Assembly (NCBI GenBank): GCA_016490735.1
Contig: JAEMWC010000006.1
Span: forward strand, 855,001-919,000
Reading direction: 5' to 3'
From: Pachyseris speciosa
Lineage: Eukaryota > Cnidaria > Anthozoa > Scleractinia > Pachyseridae
DNA: 64,000 bases
The notes under the pieces are model-generated. The model worked only from the letters and a program-made list of their open reading frames with translations. It had not been told where the DNA came from and made no database searches. Below, in pieces: positions 24,001 through 35,036 of this stretch. How positions within the stretch are numbered: the first letter of the stretch is position 1; each line of letters opens with the position of its first letter. The position numbers were made by a program, and so were the translations under genes.

Positions 24001-26948
24001 CTTTCGAAAATTTGACAGATTCTGTTATAGTTTTACGCCAAATCCCTGAATTTCACTTATTTCAATGGTGCGAGGTTTAACAAAAGAATAGTACTTCTGA
24101 CCTGACGGACCATAAAGAAAGCCAACATGGATTTAATTTCAACCATTATTCACTCGGTAAACTTTCCTGATGACGGTTGGCACAGCAATGAGATAGTTAT
24201 AAATATAGAAATGATCACGCAACTCTGAATGCTTGTGACCGTGGGAATTGCAAGAATGATTTCTCTCCCACCTTCCCAGCACTGCCCACAAAAACAGGAT
24301 GTTACGTCTGTTAACGTGCTACTGGAACACGTACGAGACTGAAAGAGATCTTATTCCCGCTTGGTTATCTGATTCTACAATTGTAGGTGTCCCGGCACTT
24401 ATACCTTACTAACTCTTCTGTGACACACTTATCCTTAAAGAGGTGTAAAATGTTTTCGAATTTGTTAAAGACACCTTGTAGAGAGATTGTGATATGTGAC
24501 AATTATCACGCACGCTCGTGCAATCAATCACGGCAAAACTCTTGTACTCATGTAGATCGATATTGAAGATTAAAATTTTGTACATTGACTTGATTCAAAG
24601 TATTACTTCCTCTTACAGAGGACACCCACCAATTCGCTGGTTCTTTGGCAGAAAGAGACAAACATATTTTATAGTCCTCGCCGCACATTTTCATCGACAG
24701 ATTTGGCAAAAGTGAACATATGAGCAACTTTTTTTTTCAACAACACTGTGATCGGATCAATTGTTTAAAAAAGTTAAGTTTCCCTCGGTTCATTTGGCAT
24801 CGCCTTTGTGATTTTAACCTGTCATTTACTCCTACATACTGGCTGCGCCCAATACACCAGGAGTATTTCATCCTGTAAAATATAGAATTAAAAAACAGGA
24901 AAGTGCTATCACTTCCATCTTCCACGCAGTAGTTTCCATTTACGATTTCACTAGCAAATACAAAAGTAAGTGAAATGCTCCATGTTTTAATGGGCAAATT
25001 GAAATTCGGAAAGTAAAAGCGAAGTTGTCAAAAAAAAAAAACAACGGCGAACTTTTATTTTTACTTCTTCCTTTCTTTCTTCAGCCTGTTACTTGTTCCT
25101 CTCTGAAATAGTTAACCACGCTGTTTTGACGGTTTTCGGCGACTTTCCCGCTGTTTCATGAAACACAACCATTGTTTGAGTACACAAGCTGTCCCACTTT
25201 ACTGTGATTCCTTTAAAAAAGTGGTCGACAATTTGAAGGCGGAATTTTTTAATTGAAGCATCTAATCCCAGGTAAACGGCTACCGCTGAACAGTTAACTT
25301 GAACTGAGTTCCCGTCCTCTTTACAATTGATGTTCAAACCTTATACGTGACGAACAAGAGAATTAGCGAAAAAAAGATCTTCCTCCTATCTACAGAAAAG
25401 GCCTTGTTGTGCATTATCGCCGCATACTAAGCCAATACGATATTTAACTCCTAGTATTTGACAGATCAGTAGGTAAATAAGAGAGTCTTAGACATCTTAA
25501 ATTTTGCATAATGAGTCACCGTGCGTGCTAACGAAAGATTTGACAACAAACCTCAAATAAATCGAAAATGTTAATAATCCCTGTTTTGTTTTTCGACGAA
25601 AATCATTATTCTACGGTCCGCGCATGTGATATCTCGATTGTTCACCGGTTAAATATTCAGCAAGATGTTATTTTCTGCTGGAAGGAGAACTGAACTGATG
25701 TGCCGGTTTTTTATTGTTACGCTCTAATGAAGACAATTTTTCGTGTCGATTTTTCAATATGTGGTGAGCAAGTAATAAAATCCGAAATTTCATAATTTCG
25801 CAATGAAACGATACCCAAAGAAAAGCTGTCATTTTATTTCGAAAACATGAAAACTCGTTTCCCTGAAAACGTTCCTCACCATCGAAATCGGATCAGAAGA
25901 GAAACCTAAAAACCTCTCAGTTATATGTTATATAGAAAGAAAGACACTTTTTTTTATCGTTGACGCCTATCAACGGAATTGAAAACAGGGTCCAGCTCTT
26001 GCAAATTTAAATAGTTAAACAATGATTGTAGAAAACCTCGAATGACTGTAACGATTATTTGTGATATCGAAATATTTTCATCTGCGATACTCTTGAACAC
26101 ACTTTTCCCCCTTCATTTGCAATTGCGACAACATACGCCGGTCTATTATACTCAGTAATTCGTTATAGCACAGGTTATTCGTTAGAAAATACGAGCGATC
26201 TGATCTACCCAACTGGAGTCTCTCGATAGAGCAGACTGTCTTCCCCGGTGTCTGTTTTATGGATTTCGTACGAGGTTTTCAGCAATTTTGCGACGTACTT
26301 CTCTCAATAAAATTTCCGTGAGTTAGGCTACGAGGTACCCACCAGCTGGCTAAATCTAATTTTCCGCTAACAAGGAAGACAAATCCAAAACTCAGGTCGA
26401 GTTTGTGAATTACAATAGGCCCAAGAATCGTGAATAATGGTTGTATTTTTTAGAATTATTAATCAAACTGTACTGCATTTACAAAAGGTATTCAAATACC
26501 ACTGTATCTCACAGGCGATCGTTTGAAAGATTTGGCCTTTTGACGCGAGAAGCAAAGCAGTGCCTATGATGAAATATACAATATCACCTGAAAGTTAATT
26601 GTGGCGGATTTTATTTACAGACAAACTTTGCCTCTACCCAGAGACGAATAATTGGTCGAGGTTACAAACCTTGATATTCCAAACCTTTTCAGAAAGTGTA
26701 ACACTGAAGAATGCTCGGCTTTTTTTAAAAGTAAACAAATGAACCCGGTTCCCAACCGAATTTACTCTGCTTGCAAAATATGGCCATTGTTAAGCTCACC
26801 CAGAGCCTAGCGAACAAGTCAATAAAGATTATTTCTACACCCGGACATAGCACATCAGTCGAATATTTAAATTGCCTTTTCCCGTGGTTTTACCGCAGCG
26901 TGCACCAACGTCGATAATTCCACGGCTTTTCTTTCTGCCTTCACCCAC

Positions 26949-27017
26949 CTGAGCTGGTGATTCCTGTGGTTTCCAAGTCGATGTATTCGAGCTCCATTCG
27001 AAGGGAAGTTCACCAAC
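26949..27017 (-). CDS. ZMIZ1: ZMIZ-like, candidate first coding exon (alternative N-terminus)
   Basis: A 69-nt exon bounded by a strong acceptor (pyrimidine-rich CTCTTTTTCCAG, then G) and a good donor (CTCAG, then GTGGGTG). In the frame that joins the next exon there is a TGA at the exon start, then an ATG at 26997-26995 opening the peptide MELEYIDLETTGITSS. The exon ends one base into a codon, and the next exon supplies the two bases needed to make Val, Ser, Asp and then Met-20. Because a stop precedes the ATG, the protein would start here and upstream exons would be untranslated. Human ZMIZ1 has no such segment; it starts near the equivalent of residue 67. Both splice sites and the phase agree, but there is no homology support, so a 5'UTR exon with a chance open frame remains possible. 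Confidence 0.6.
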
Positions 27018-27054
27018 CTGGAAAAAGAGTAAATTTGAAAATTTATCTTTAATG

Positions 27055-27376
27055 TTAATTAATTCAAAAATAGATTAGGCTGTCAGGTAGGGCATAAAAT
27101 TTTCATGCATACATGTCATCAACTTAGCCATCGTGTGAAAACAGCTGAAAATTCTCGTTCCGTGTTTCGCTTAGCAAGAGACGAGAATTTCAGAAATATT
27201 CGTCAGTAAAACGAATTAATTAATTCAAAAATAGATTAGGCTGTCAGGTAGGGCATAAAATTTTCATGCATACATGTCATCAACTTAGCCATCGTGTGAA
27301 AACAGCTGAAAATTCTCGTTCCGTGTTTCGCTTAGCAAGAGACGAGAATTTCAGAAATATTCGTCAGTAAAACGAA
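27055..27376. repeat. perfect 161-bp tandem duplication
   Basis: Two adjacent copies (27055-27215 and 27216-27376) of a unit starting near TTAATTAATTCAAAAATAG and ending CGTCAGTAAAACGAA are identical as far as I can read. This indicates a very recent event or an assembly duplication. The unit also contains an inverted pair, AATTCTCGT/ACGAGAATT. The array begins about 38 bp upstream of the candidate first coding exon of the ZMIZ-like gene. Confidence 0.85.
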
Positions 27377-30229
27377 CAGTTTTCAACCCCAAGATAATTT
27401 CCAAAGCTTCATCAATTGAAAACTTTTCTTTTTTTTTATTTTAACGACGTAAGTGGATTTCTAACGTGGAAGAAATTATTATGGTTGCCAATACGCCACT
27501 TTGCATTTCAAGATTTTCCGCAGTTACTTACCAAAACAGTTTTGATATTATTCTCAGTTTAGAAAGCCAGTGTTTTTTTTTTTGAGCGTTAAATAAAACC
27601 GCAAAAGATATCAGACCTGGTGGCAGCTTGACTTTGAAACTAAAGAAACGGCCTTCTAAACATTATTGGGAAATTTATAAGGCACTCAGTTACATTGGCA
27701 AACACAAGTTCGTTTAAAGGAGGGCGTTCCCAGTAAAGGGGCCCCCTCGAATGGTAATTCAATACAAGGGACCGTACAATTGTTCTAAATAAATTCCGCG
27801 AGAATGATTTTGAAAGAAACGTTTGGTCAAAATACAGTGTGAAATAAAACCCGAAAAACTTTGTCCGAAGGATTTCATAGCAACAAATTACTATATGGCC
27901 CGCTCTAACACTGCCTAAGATGCTGCCGGCAAAAGTTATTGTTCTTTTAGCAGCAGTTATAGAAAACAAAGAATTCAGCTGTCCTCGGCAGAAATTCATA
28001 ACAACGAAGGAGGAACATAAAGCTAGATCCGTGCTTTGTATCAGCTCACATCACGGGAATATTTTTCTTTCATCAACACATTTCGACTTTTCCGTTTGGT
28101 TTACGTACGGTTGTTTTTATGACTCAGCGCAAATACGTCATTGCCATCCAAGCTAAAAATCTTGTTTATAAATCCGAGGAATGACGGGAAACAAAAACAA
28201 AAAAACAAGAATGATGAAAATGCAAATTCTCCAAGGTGTCTCTTTTGAAACCTTCGTCTAATTGTTTAAGTAATATAAACAAATCCTCACACTAGAAAAC
28301 ATCTGCAGAAAATCAGAATATTTTTCCGCCAAATATTCTATTAAACCTCTCTTCTGCACTTCTTATTCATCCCCCCCCCCCCCCCCCCCAAAAAAAAGTT
28401 CCTATGTAACAGTAAACCTGTTTGAGCGGAGACAAAAACCATACATTTCCAGCGTTACTCACAAGAAAAGGAAAATATACTTATTAAGTTAATGAATGGC
28501 GCACTTATTTCAAGTCACAGAAATGCATTCATTTCGCGTTTGCTTTTTCTATGCCATTTGTCCATAATTATACATGTGTATGGAATACGTCGGTATATCT
28601 CCAGTGATTTAACCAATAAGATACTCGCACCTTTGTAAACACGGACTTGATTGACAATGTAACTCTACTCAAGTTTTCGTCGATGCTTTGATCAAATCTA
28701 AAGCTCAAATTTGCAATTTTGTTTTCCGCAAGTGTCTTTTATAAAGCTCTCTCATGCAAAGAAAAGATCGTCGTTATTTTTTTCCGGCGCGGGAAAATCA
28801 ATAAAAAATTTCGAGTATATTCTTTTATGTTTTCCCGAGTAATAAAACCTGGGTATTTACCACAGTATTGTCACCGTTGCACACTTTAAGGCTTCTAGCC
28901 AGGTCTTTTATCGTTCTCTTACTTCAATACCACGGTTTATATAATTTGTAAAGAAAATCCGATTGAATGTCATTTTCAGAGCAGTTGTGTCGTTAATAGT
29001 GACAATCCATTTACTTCCAGTCCAGCAAAAACTATAACTGAATACAATTTCGCAAAAACCAAAATTCTAAGAGAGACTTAAATAGATCAAAACTAACATA
29101 CTGTTGGGTTTCAACTTGGATACAAGATCTACGACAAAAAATTTATTGAATCGCGAAACTGCTCACGATTCTCGAACAATATAAACCATAGATAAACGAA
29201 GAATGGTGGATCAATAGATTGTACTGTATTCCTTTACCCCCAAACCGTAACTTGGTAACAGATCAACACTGGAGCGACCATGAATTCAGCGAGTTTGGAA
29301 ATCCCCCACGTACTCTTCACACATAACTATAGACGCAAATCAATAACAGCTATTTAAAAATGACAAACTTGTTGTATGTTTGGTCGACCAGCCTTTCTGC
29401 GGTGAAGCCTGCTGAAAACACGACCAGCACGTCAGCAAACGCACGCAGGAAGTAATTTGCCGTATCTAACAGATGTAGGAGTCTGTGACCATGTCCTCTT
29501 GTTTATCCCCAGAGCGTTTTCAAGCGTTGACAAGAGAATCGCTTGTGTAGTGGTAACAGTAATTTCCACCGCAGCATCTGCTTAACGCTCTCCACCGCGA
29601 AGACCGACTTAGCAACGTTTAATTTTTATGACTCAATCAGCACCACCCCATATTTACATAAGAAATGAACAGTCCCTGCGACCAGCGAATAGCGGGCCGC
29701 CTTCGAGATGTATCGATGTTTTATGCATTGGAAAAGAAGACGTTTTCGTTTGTGGAAGTAAAGTGGGCGGGATACAAGTTGCTAATGTAACTGACACTGA
29801 GATCAATTAAGCGACAACATTAGACTTGGAAGAAAAAAAATACGGAGCCGCCTCGGTCCTCCTCGGTAAGCTTTTTTTTAATTTTTAATTTTTATTTTTA
29901 CGTTTTAACGTCTCTGAAGTTTGGGAGTTGATCCGTTTACCTGACAAAAGTCGGGCGCCATTCAGCGGAGTTTCAGGAGGATGCCTGCTACGTGTACACT
30001 AAAAATTTATTCAGATGGTTGAACAATACATTCAAATTCATTTAATATCAGTATCAATTTGCAACTGAACAAAAATTTCCATAAATTGCCGTATTTTATA
30101 ACCAAATGTTGGCTTTCAAAGGCTTTTTCTTCTTTTTTCGGTTTTATGAATTTGATTGTTGACTAGGAATAGCTAGTACATCATGAACACTGGGGTTTGA
30201 TCGGCGCTGAGTCCGAAACGTCGGACAAC
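27377..30229. other. intergenic or upstream region without recognised genes
   Basis: AT-rich, with no convincing coding sequence. A poly-C run (about 28371-28389) followed by poly-A is a likely sequencing or assembly weak point. Near 30198-30225 there is a CGCTGAGTCCGAAACGTCGG motif resembling decayed hammerhead-type sequences found elsewhere in the window. Confidence 0.5.
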
Positions 30230-30232
30230 TAA

Positions 30233-30787
30233 GGGCCTGTTTACATGGAGGGAGGGTGCTACGGCTAACCGAGCTACTCTGGGAGGGCCAACTTTTTATA
30301 CGTTTCTTTAGAAAACGCATTGAAGCGTTTACATGCTAGACAGGGTAGCCCGCCTTCCCGGGGCACCCTGTCTACTTGCCCGGCGCACCCTTCTCGGCGG
30401 GCTAGCTTTTTGCCATGTAAACGGTTCGTGCCGGGTTATCCCGGCTAGCCGAGGTGAGAAGACCGTGAAAGCAGCGATATATTCCAGGTCTGCTTTTAGA
30501 GTTAACTGCCCCTGGTGACAACGATCAATTACCAGAATGCAAAATAACGACCCTACACACTAAAAAGCGGCCGCTAACGGAACGAGCGATCAGAAAATTG
30601 AACTCACCGTTTCCCTTTAAAAGTTTCCTTTGTCCGCCATCTTGTTTGCTGTTCTCACGACCGCTCTAAAAATAGCGCACTGACTATCTCGCTTAGGTGA
30701 GTTGCATGTTAAGGCAAGCTATGTTTCAACCCTCCTAGCCGGGTAACTCGGTTAGCCAGGGCACCCTCCCTCCATGTAAACAGGCCC
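30233..30787. mobile_element. 555-bp PIF/Harbinger-like MITE
   Basis: The left end GGGCCTGTTTACATGGAGGG and right end CCCTCCATGTAAACAGGCCC are inverted repeats of about 27 bp with few differences, flanked by TAA on both sides (30230-30232, 30788-30790). A 3-bp TWA duplication and a GGGCCTGTTTACA-type terminus are typical of PIF/Harbinger elements. The interior is GC-rich with further inverted pieces (GCTAACCGAG / CTCGGTTAGC) and no transposase. Confidence 0.75.
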
Positions 30788-30838
30788 TAATACATACTTT
30801 GTTTATTCTGTGAGATCAATGAGCCTGAAAGAGCCGGA

Positions 30839-30992
30839 TGAGTAGTAGTAGTAGTAGTAGCATCAGCAGCAGCATCAGTAGCATCAGCGGCAGCAGCAGT
30901 AGCAGCAGTACAGTAGTAGTAGTAGTTGTAGTAGTAGTAGTAATTAACATTTCTATAGCGCAAATTAACATGTAGATATGATCAAATGCGCT

Positions 30993-31031
<39 letters not shown>

Positions 31032-31224
31032 CATCAGCAGCATCAGCAGCATCAGCGGCAGCAGCAGTAGCAGCAGTAGAGTAGTAGTAGTATTAGTAGT
31101 AGTAATTAACATTTCTATAGCGCAAATTAACATGTAGATATGATCAAATGCGCTTAGTAGTAGTAGTAGTAGTAGTAGTAGCAGCAGCAGCAGCAGCAGC
31201 AGTAGCAGCAGTAGTAGTAGTAGT

Positions 31225-31259
<35 letters not shown>

Positions 31260-31578
31260 CAGCAGTAGCAGCAGCAGTAGTAGTAGAAGTAGTAGTAGCA
31301 GTAGCAGCAGTAGCAGTGGTAGCAGCAGCAGTAGCAGTAGTAGTAGTAGTAGCAGCAGTAGCAGGAGCAGTAGTAGTAGTAGTAGTAGTAGTAGTAGCAG
31401 TAGCAGCGGTAGCAGTAGTTGCAGCAGCAGCAGCAGTAGTAGTAGTAGCAGCAGCAGTAGTAGTAGTAGTAGCAGCAGCAGCAGCAACAGTAGCAGTAGC
31501 AGTAGTAGTAGTAGCAGTAGCAGTAGCAGTAGCAGTAGCAGCAGTAGCAGCAGCAGTAGCAGTAGCAGTAGTAGTAGT

Positions 31579-31610
<32 letters not shown>

Positions 31611-31713
31611 TAGTAGTAGCAGTAGCAGTAGCAGTAGCAGTAGCAGTAGCAGTAGCAGTAGCAGTAGCAGTAGCAGCAGTAGCAGTGGTAGCAGCAGCAG
31701 CAGTAGCAGGAGC

Positions 31714-31757
<44 letters not shown>

Positions 31758-31872
31758 CAGTAGCAGCAGTAGCAGTAGTTGCAGCAGCAGTAGCAGTAGT
31801 AGTAGTAGTAGCAGCAGCAGCAGCAGTAGTAGTAGCAGCAGCAGTAGTAGTAGCAGCAGCAGTAGTAGTAGT

Positions 31873-31907
<35 letters not shown>

Positions 31908-32019
31908 TAGTAGTAGTAGCAGTAGCAGTAGCAGTAGCAGTAGCAGCAGTAGCAGCAGCAGTAGCAGTAGTAGTAGTAGTAGCAGCAGCAGCAGCAGTAG
32001 TAGTAGTAGCAGCAGCAGC

Positions 32020-32054
<35 letters not shown>

Positions 32055-32113
32055 CAGTAGCAGTAGCAGTAGCGGCAGCAGCGACAGCAGCGACAGCAGC
32101 AGTAGCAGCAGTA

Positions 32114-32161
<48 letters not shown>

Positions 32162-32331
32162 CAGCGGCAGCAGCAGCAGCGACAGCAGCAGTAGAGTAGT
32201 AGTAGTAGCAGCAGCAGCAGCAGCAGCATCAGCAGGAGCAGCGACAGCAGCAGTAGCAGCAGTAGAGTAGTAGCAGTAGCAGTAGCAGTAGCAGTAGCAG
32301 TAGCAGTAGCAGTAGCAGTAGCAGTAGCAGT

Positions 32332-32369
<38 letters not shown>

Positions 32370-32405
32370 CAGTAGCGGTCCGAGCAGAAGCGGTAATAGC
32401 CGCGG
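30839..32405. repeat. 1.57-kb imperfect (TAG/CAG)n trinucleotide repeat tract
   Basis: Nearly uninterrupted AGT and AGC triplets in changing order, with occasional CATCAG and CGG variants. A 55-bp non-repeat block (TAATTAACATTTCTATAGCG through CAAATGCGCTTAG) occurs twice, at 30941-30995 and 31103-31157, 162 bp apart. A local duplication therefore included block plus repeat. The block looks like the 3' end of a dispersed element from which the microsatellite grew. Long open frames here (poly-Leu, poly-Ala/Val/Thr, Cys/Tyr) are artefacts of the repeat. Confidence 0.95.
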
Positions 32406-32784
32406 TAGTGGTAAGGTAGCGATTGAGATGAAGAGCTTTTCATTCTAGATGTCAGTTAAAATTAGGCCACTTTAACGACTAACAGTGAACAGATTCAGCG
32501 AATAGCTGATAATCAATTTTCTTATCTGTACGTTTTCAAGAGAACATAATTTTTTTGAGCGACTGACCACTGATTGACTGATTGATTGATTGATTGATTA
32601 ATTCACCCACGAAAGAGGATCTGAAAAAACGCTTCTAGTACTTAAATAGACAGTGAACCACGGCGGTTCTCTGATGGTGATGTAATCCAAACTTAACAAA
32701 ATAATCAGCTTACCAAAGAGGAAAAGCACGCAAACAACAACAGACCAATTGTCGAATAGGAAGCTTTTGCAGAGCAGATAAAGA

Positions 32785-32831
32785 ATTAGCCTGCGTAGCA
32801 AGCAATGGGAATGCTTGCTACGCAGGCTAAT
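32785..32831. repeat. near-perfect palindrome (20-bp arms)
   Basis: ATTAGCCTGCGTAGCAAGCA, a short spacer, then its reverse complement TGCTTGCTACGCAGGCTAAT. Typical of a minimal MITE or MITE end pair. No coding content. Confidence 0.75.
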
Positions 32832-33539
32832 GAAGAATGCATGAAACTTAGAGACCAAAGACATGACTGAGTTGACGTTAATTGTCAAACGTTCAAACTG
32901 GTCCTGAAAGCGTATCAGGGTTGGCGAATATTTTCCTGAAAGGACACTAGCTACTAGCATCGATGAGGTCAACAAAGAATGCACCCGAATTAGCGGCAAA
33001 GGAGGAGCAGAAGTTGATGAGTTTTTAAACTCCCGAGACTCCTTGATAGGGAACAAGAGAGCCAATAAGTTAGAAGGCTTGACAGGGCATGCAGCCCACG
33101 TCCAAAATGATGGATGAACCACACACTAAAACCGGCGAAGAACTTAAAAATTCCTCTGGAGGAAAAGAGAGTCTTAAGACATATATACAAACTCCTTAAA
33201 GCGGGCTTTTTAAATCCATCGAAAAGAAATAAACTTGATAATGGGTTTACCAAGAAGGTGGTTCGAATTTTCAGTAGGACAATTTATAGACTTCATGCCA
33301 TTTCTCAACGATTTGTAGAGTTTAGCTGACTCATAGCAAAGCAGCACTGGCCACTTTCATTCAGACTATAGTTCACCATTGGTTCGTTTATTATAAAAGC
33401 ACGTTGTTTATTAATAAACTTCGAGAGCACCTGACGACTTCAGGGCAAATGAGATCAAGCGATCGGCCTCAGAGCTCATAGTAATAGCGGTATAAGCGCA
33501 CATGAGTCGAGTAGAGTTTGAGCAATCAGGTTACACATT

Positions 33540-33578
33540 TGCCACTGGGAAGAGGCAGCAGCCTCGAAACGTCTGGCA
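33540..33578 (+). ncRNA. decayed hammerhead-ribozyme-like motif
   Basis: Reads as stem I TGCCA/TGGCA, core CTGGGAA, stem II GAGGC-AGCA-GCCTC (five perfect pairs), GAAAC and the cleavage triplet GTC. The expected core is CTGANGA, so A6 and the catalytic G8 are replaced and self-cleavage is not expected. Short or absent stem III (GAAACGTC) is the arrangement known from Penelope-like elements and retrozymes. Confidence 0.45.
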
Positions 33579-34948
33579 TATCATCAATTACTATTTTAAG
33601 CACGTTTTCAAAACAAATTCCCAATTTTTTGTTATTAATATCTGTGCTACATAGTTAATAGAACTTTTATCATAGAGTTTGAGTGTCTAAAACAACAACA
33701 ACGCAAGTGCTTTAGATCCGAAAAGACCACAAACAAGAGATTTACAGCAAATTAAAACGGAAGGGTTTGAGGCATCGTAGAAATCCGGAAAGCATAAAAA
33801 TCGGACCAAATTTAAACTCTTCAAGAGGTAAGCGAGAGTAGCCCGACATTACCGGATTTAAAATAAGATGCCACCACTTGAAAGATAATACAAGAGCATT
33901 AACAGTTGGCGGTATTAATTTTCCTTTTGCATTACAGTAATCGAAGTGGATGTACAGAGATACTTAAAGTTACCTCGCTATCAAAGAACTATTTCACAAA
34001 CAAACGCTGCGTTAGGAAAATGTCAACCCGATAAGGTACTCACTTTGTTTGTTCGTTGTCCTGTACACTCACACAAATTTTTTGTGGTTCGAGCTAAATT
34101 ACGTCCACCTTAGCTAAGAGGCATTACAGAATCAGCAGTCAGCAGATAAGCGAGAGGCATTACAGAGTCAGCAGTCTTATATAAGCGAGAAAACTAAGCA
34201 AAGTTAGCGGAAACTGACGTAACGGAAAGCCAACACAATTTTGTGTACTAATAATTTAGTCATAATAGTGAAGACAGCTCAATGGGTTTAATGAGCCAAT
34301 TTACCACACCACTCTTGAGTTCGAGTACTAACTACGAAAACAAACAGTAAGTTTACTCACGAATGTTCGAAGGTAAAACCACTGAGAAGAAGACAAAATT
34401 ACTGAGCTAACTGAATTGAATTAAAGTAATGAGGCAGGAACACCACCGAAGCAACACTCGTTGAAGCGGAATCCATTGTTGAAGCTGTTTTGTTATAGAT
34501 GCTGAACACTTCAGATAATCGGAGGAAAAGGAATGAGATTGAATGGTTCCTTGTCCGGCGAAACAACAAAACAGGAACGTGGCATAGCTTAAAACAAGCC
34601 GTCAACTTCTTGGAAACCACACATCAGTAATGACAGAATTCGAACTCTGAAACCTGCGGCTAGTCAAAGCTTGAATTTATGATTGAAGTGGTAGCGTAAA
34701 TTCTAAATTATGACAATTTAAATGAAAACCACTGAGAAGCGGTGCCCCTTCGCGTGGTCAGTTTGCTTAACAATAATGCTACAATGAGAAGAGTTGATTC
34801 TAATGCCATTTAATAGATGAACCGGACCTATATAGTGTGGGTGAAGGCCATTGTGACGGTACCTTCCTTACAAGGACGTTGATGAATAATGAATATGTGA
34901 ATTATCATCACAGTTATGAACACTACTTAGGCAGTAATGAAAATGCAG

Positions 34949-35036
34949 CCTGAAAAAATTCAGGTTTGTACGGGATAATTCGAATCCAAGACCTCTGCGA
35001 TACCGGTGCAGTGCTCCACCTACTGAGCTAACAAGC
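34949..35036 (-). mobile_element. tRNA-derived SINE fragment
   Basis: On the minus strand there is an A-box-like TAGCTCAGTAGGTGG (35030-35016) and a B-box-like GGATTCGAATT (34988-34978) in tRNA spacing, followed by a small CCTGAA/TTCAGG hairpin. There is no proper acceptor stem pairing, so this is a SINE head rather than a functional tRNA gene. Confidence 0.65.

Larger units (their letters stand above)
13752..26948. other. 13.2-kb intron of the ZMIZ-like gene (between coding exons 1 and 2)
   Basis: Apart from the MITEs at 14674, 14953 and 20032, the hairpin at 16631, a poly-C run near 20549-20568 and the CpG-richer promoter near 22.9-24.0 kb, I see nothing definable here. Many short open frames exist, but none has protein-like composition or splice support. 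Dispersed ACATGTACATGT motifs are frequent. Confidence 0.6.
1744..27017 (-). other. ZMIZ1: ZMIZ1/2-like transcriptional coregulator gene, 5' half (8 coding exons)
   Basis: Gene-level entry. Eight minus-strand exons join with compatible phases into about 392 codons plus one base. Vertebrate ZMIZ1 and ZMIZ2 are nuclear PIAS-like coactivators. ZMIZ1 works with androgen receptor, Smad, p53 and Notch1, and its N-terminal TPR-like domain binds partners. The match rests on three blocks: [17 protein letters not shown] with the following TPR-like domain, SLSVVTTVWGV, and an Ala8-Val-Ala5 run followed by alternating Thr-Ala and ALQ. ZMIZ1 is favoured over ZMIZ2 because human ZMIZ2 lacks the TPR-like segment; an invertebrate gene may be co-orthologous to both. 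The SP-RING/MIZ finger and C-terminal transactivation region must lie left of position 1. Introns range from 215 bp to 13.2 kb. Confidence 0.9.
32406..34948. other. intergenic region, short repeats only
   Basis: Contains a (GATT)n run near 32578-32600, the palindrome at 32785, a hammerhead-like remnant at 33540-33578, and a short direct repeat of GAGGCATTACAGA(A/G)TCAGCAGTC near 34120-34175. The open frames on both strands between 32598 and 33330 overlap each other and show no domain or splice support. Confidence 0.5.

Noticed and set aside
27640..27999. 119-residue minus-strand frame
   Set aside because: Composition is Phe/Leu/Arg-rich without pattern, there is no splice or homology support, and the region is otherwise non-coding.
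30198..30225. Hammerhead ribozyme (CGCTGAGTCCGAAACGTCGGAC)
   Set aside because: It shares GAAACGTC with the other motifs, but there is no complete core and no stem II; too degraded to call.
30816..32443. Several long open frames (poly-Leu, poly-Ala/Val, Ala/Thr, Cys/Tyr) on both strands
   Set aside because: They are all translations of the (TAG/CAG)n repeat, which lacks stops in several frames; not genes.
32598..33329. Overlapping open frames on both strands, up to 174 residues
   Set aside because: No recognisable domain, the frames are mutually antisense, and the region contains a MITE palindrome; chance frames.
34978..35031. Functional tRNA gene on the minus strand
   Set aside because: Only the internal promoter boxes are tRNA-like; no acceptor stem is formed.
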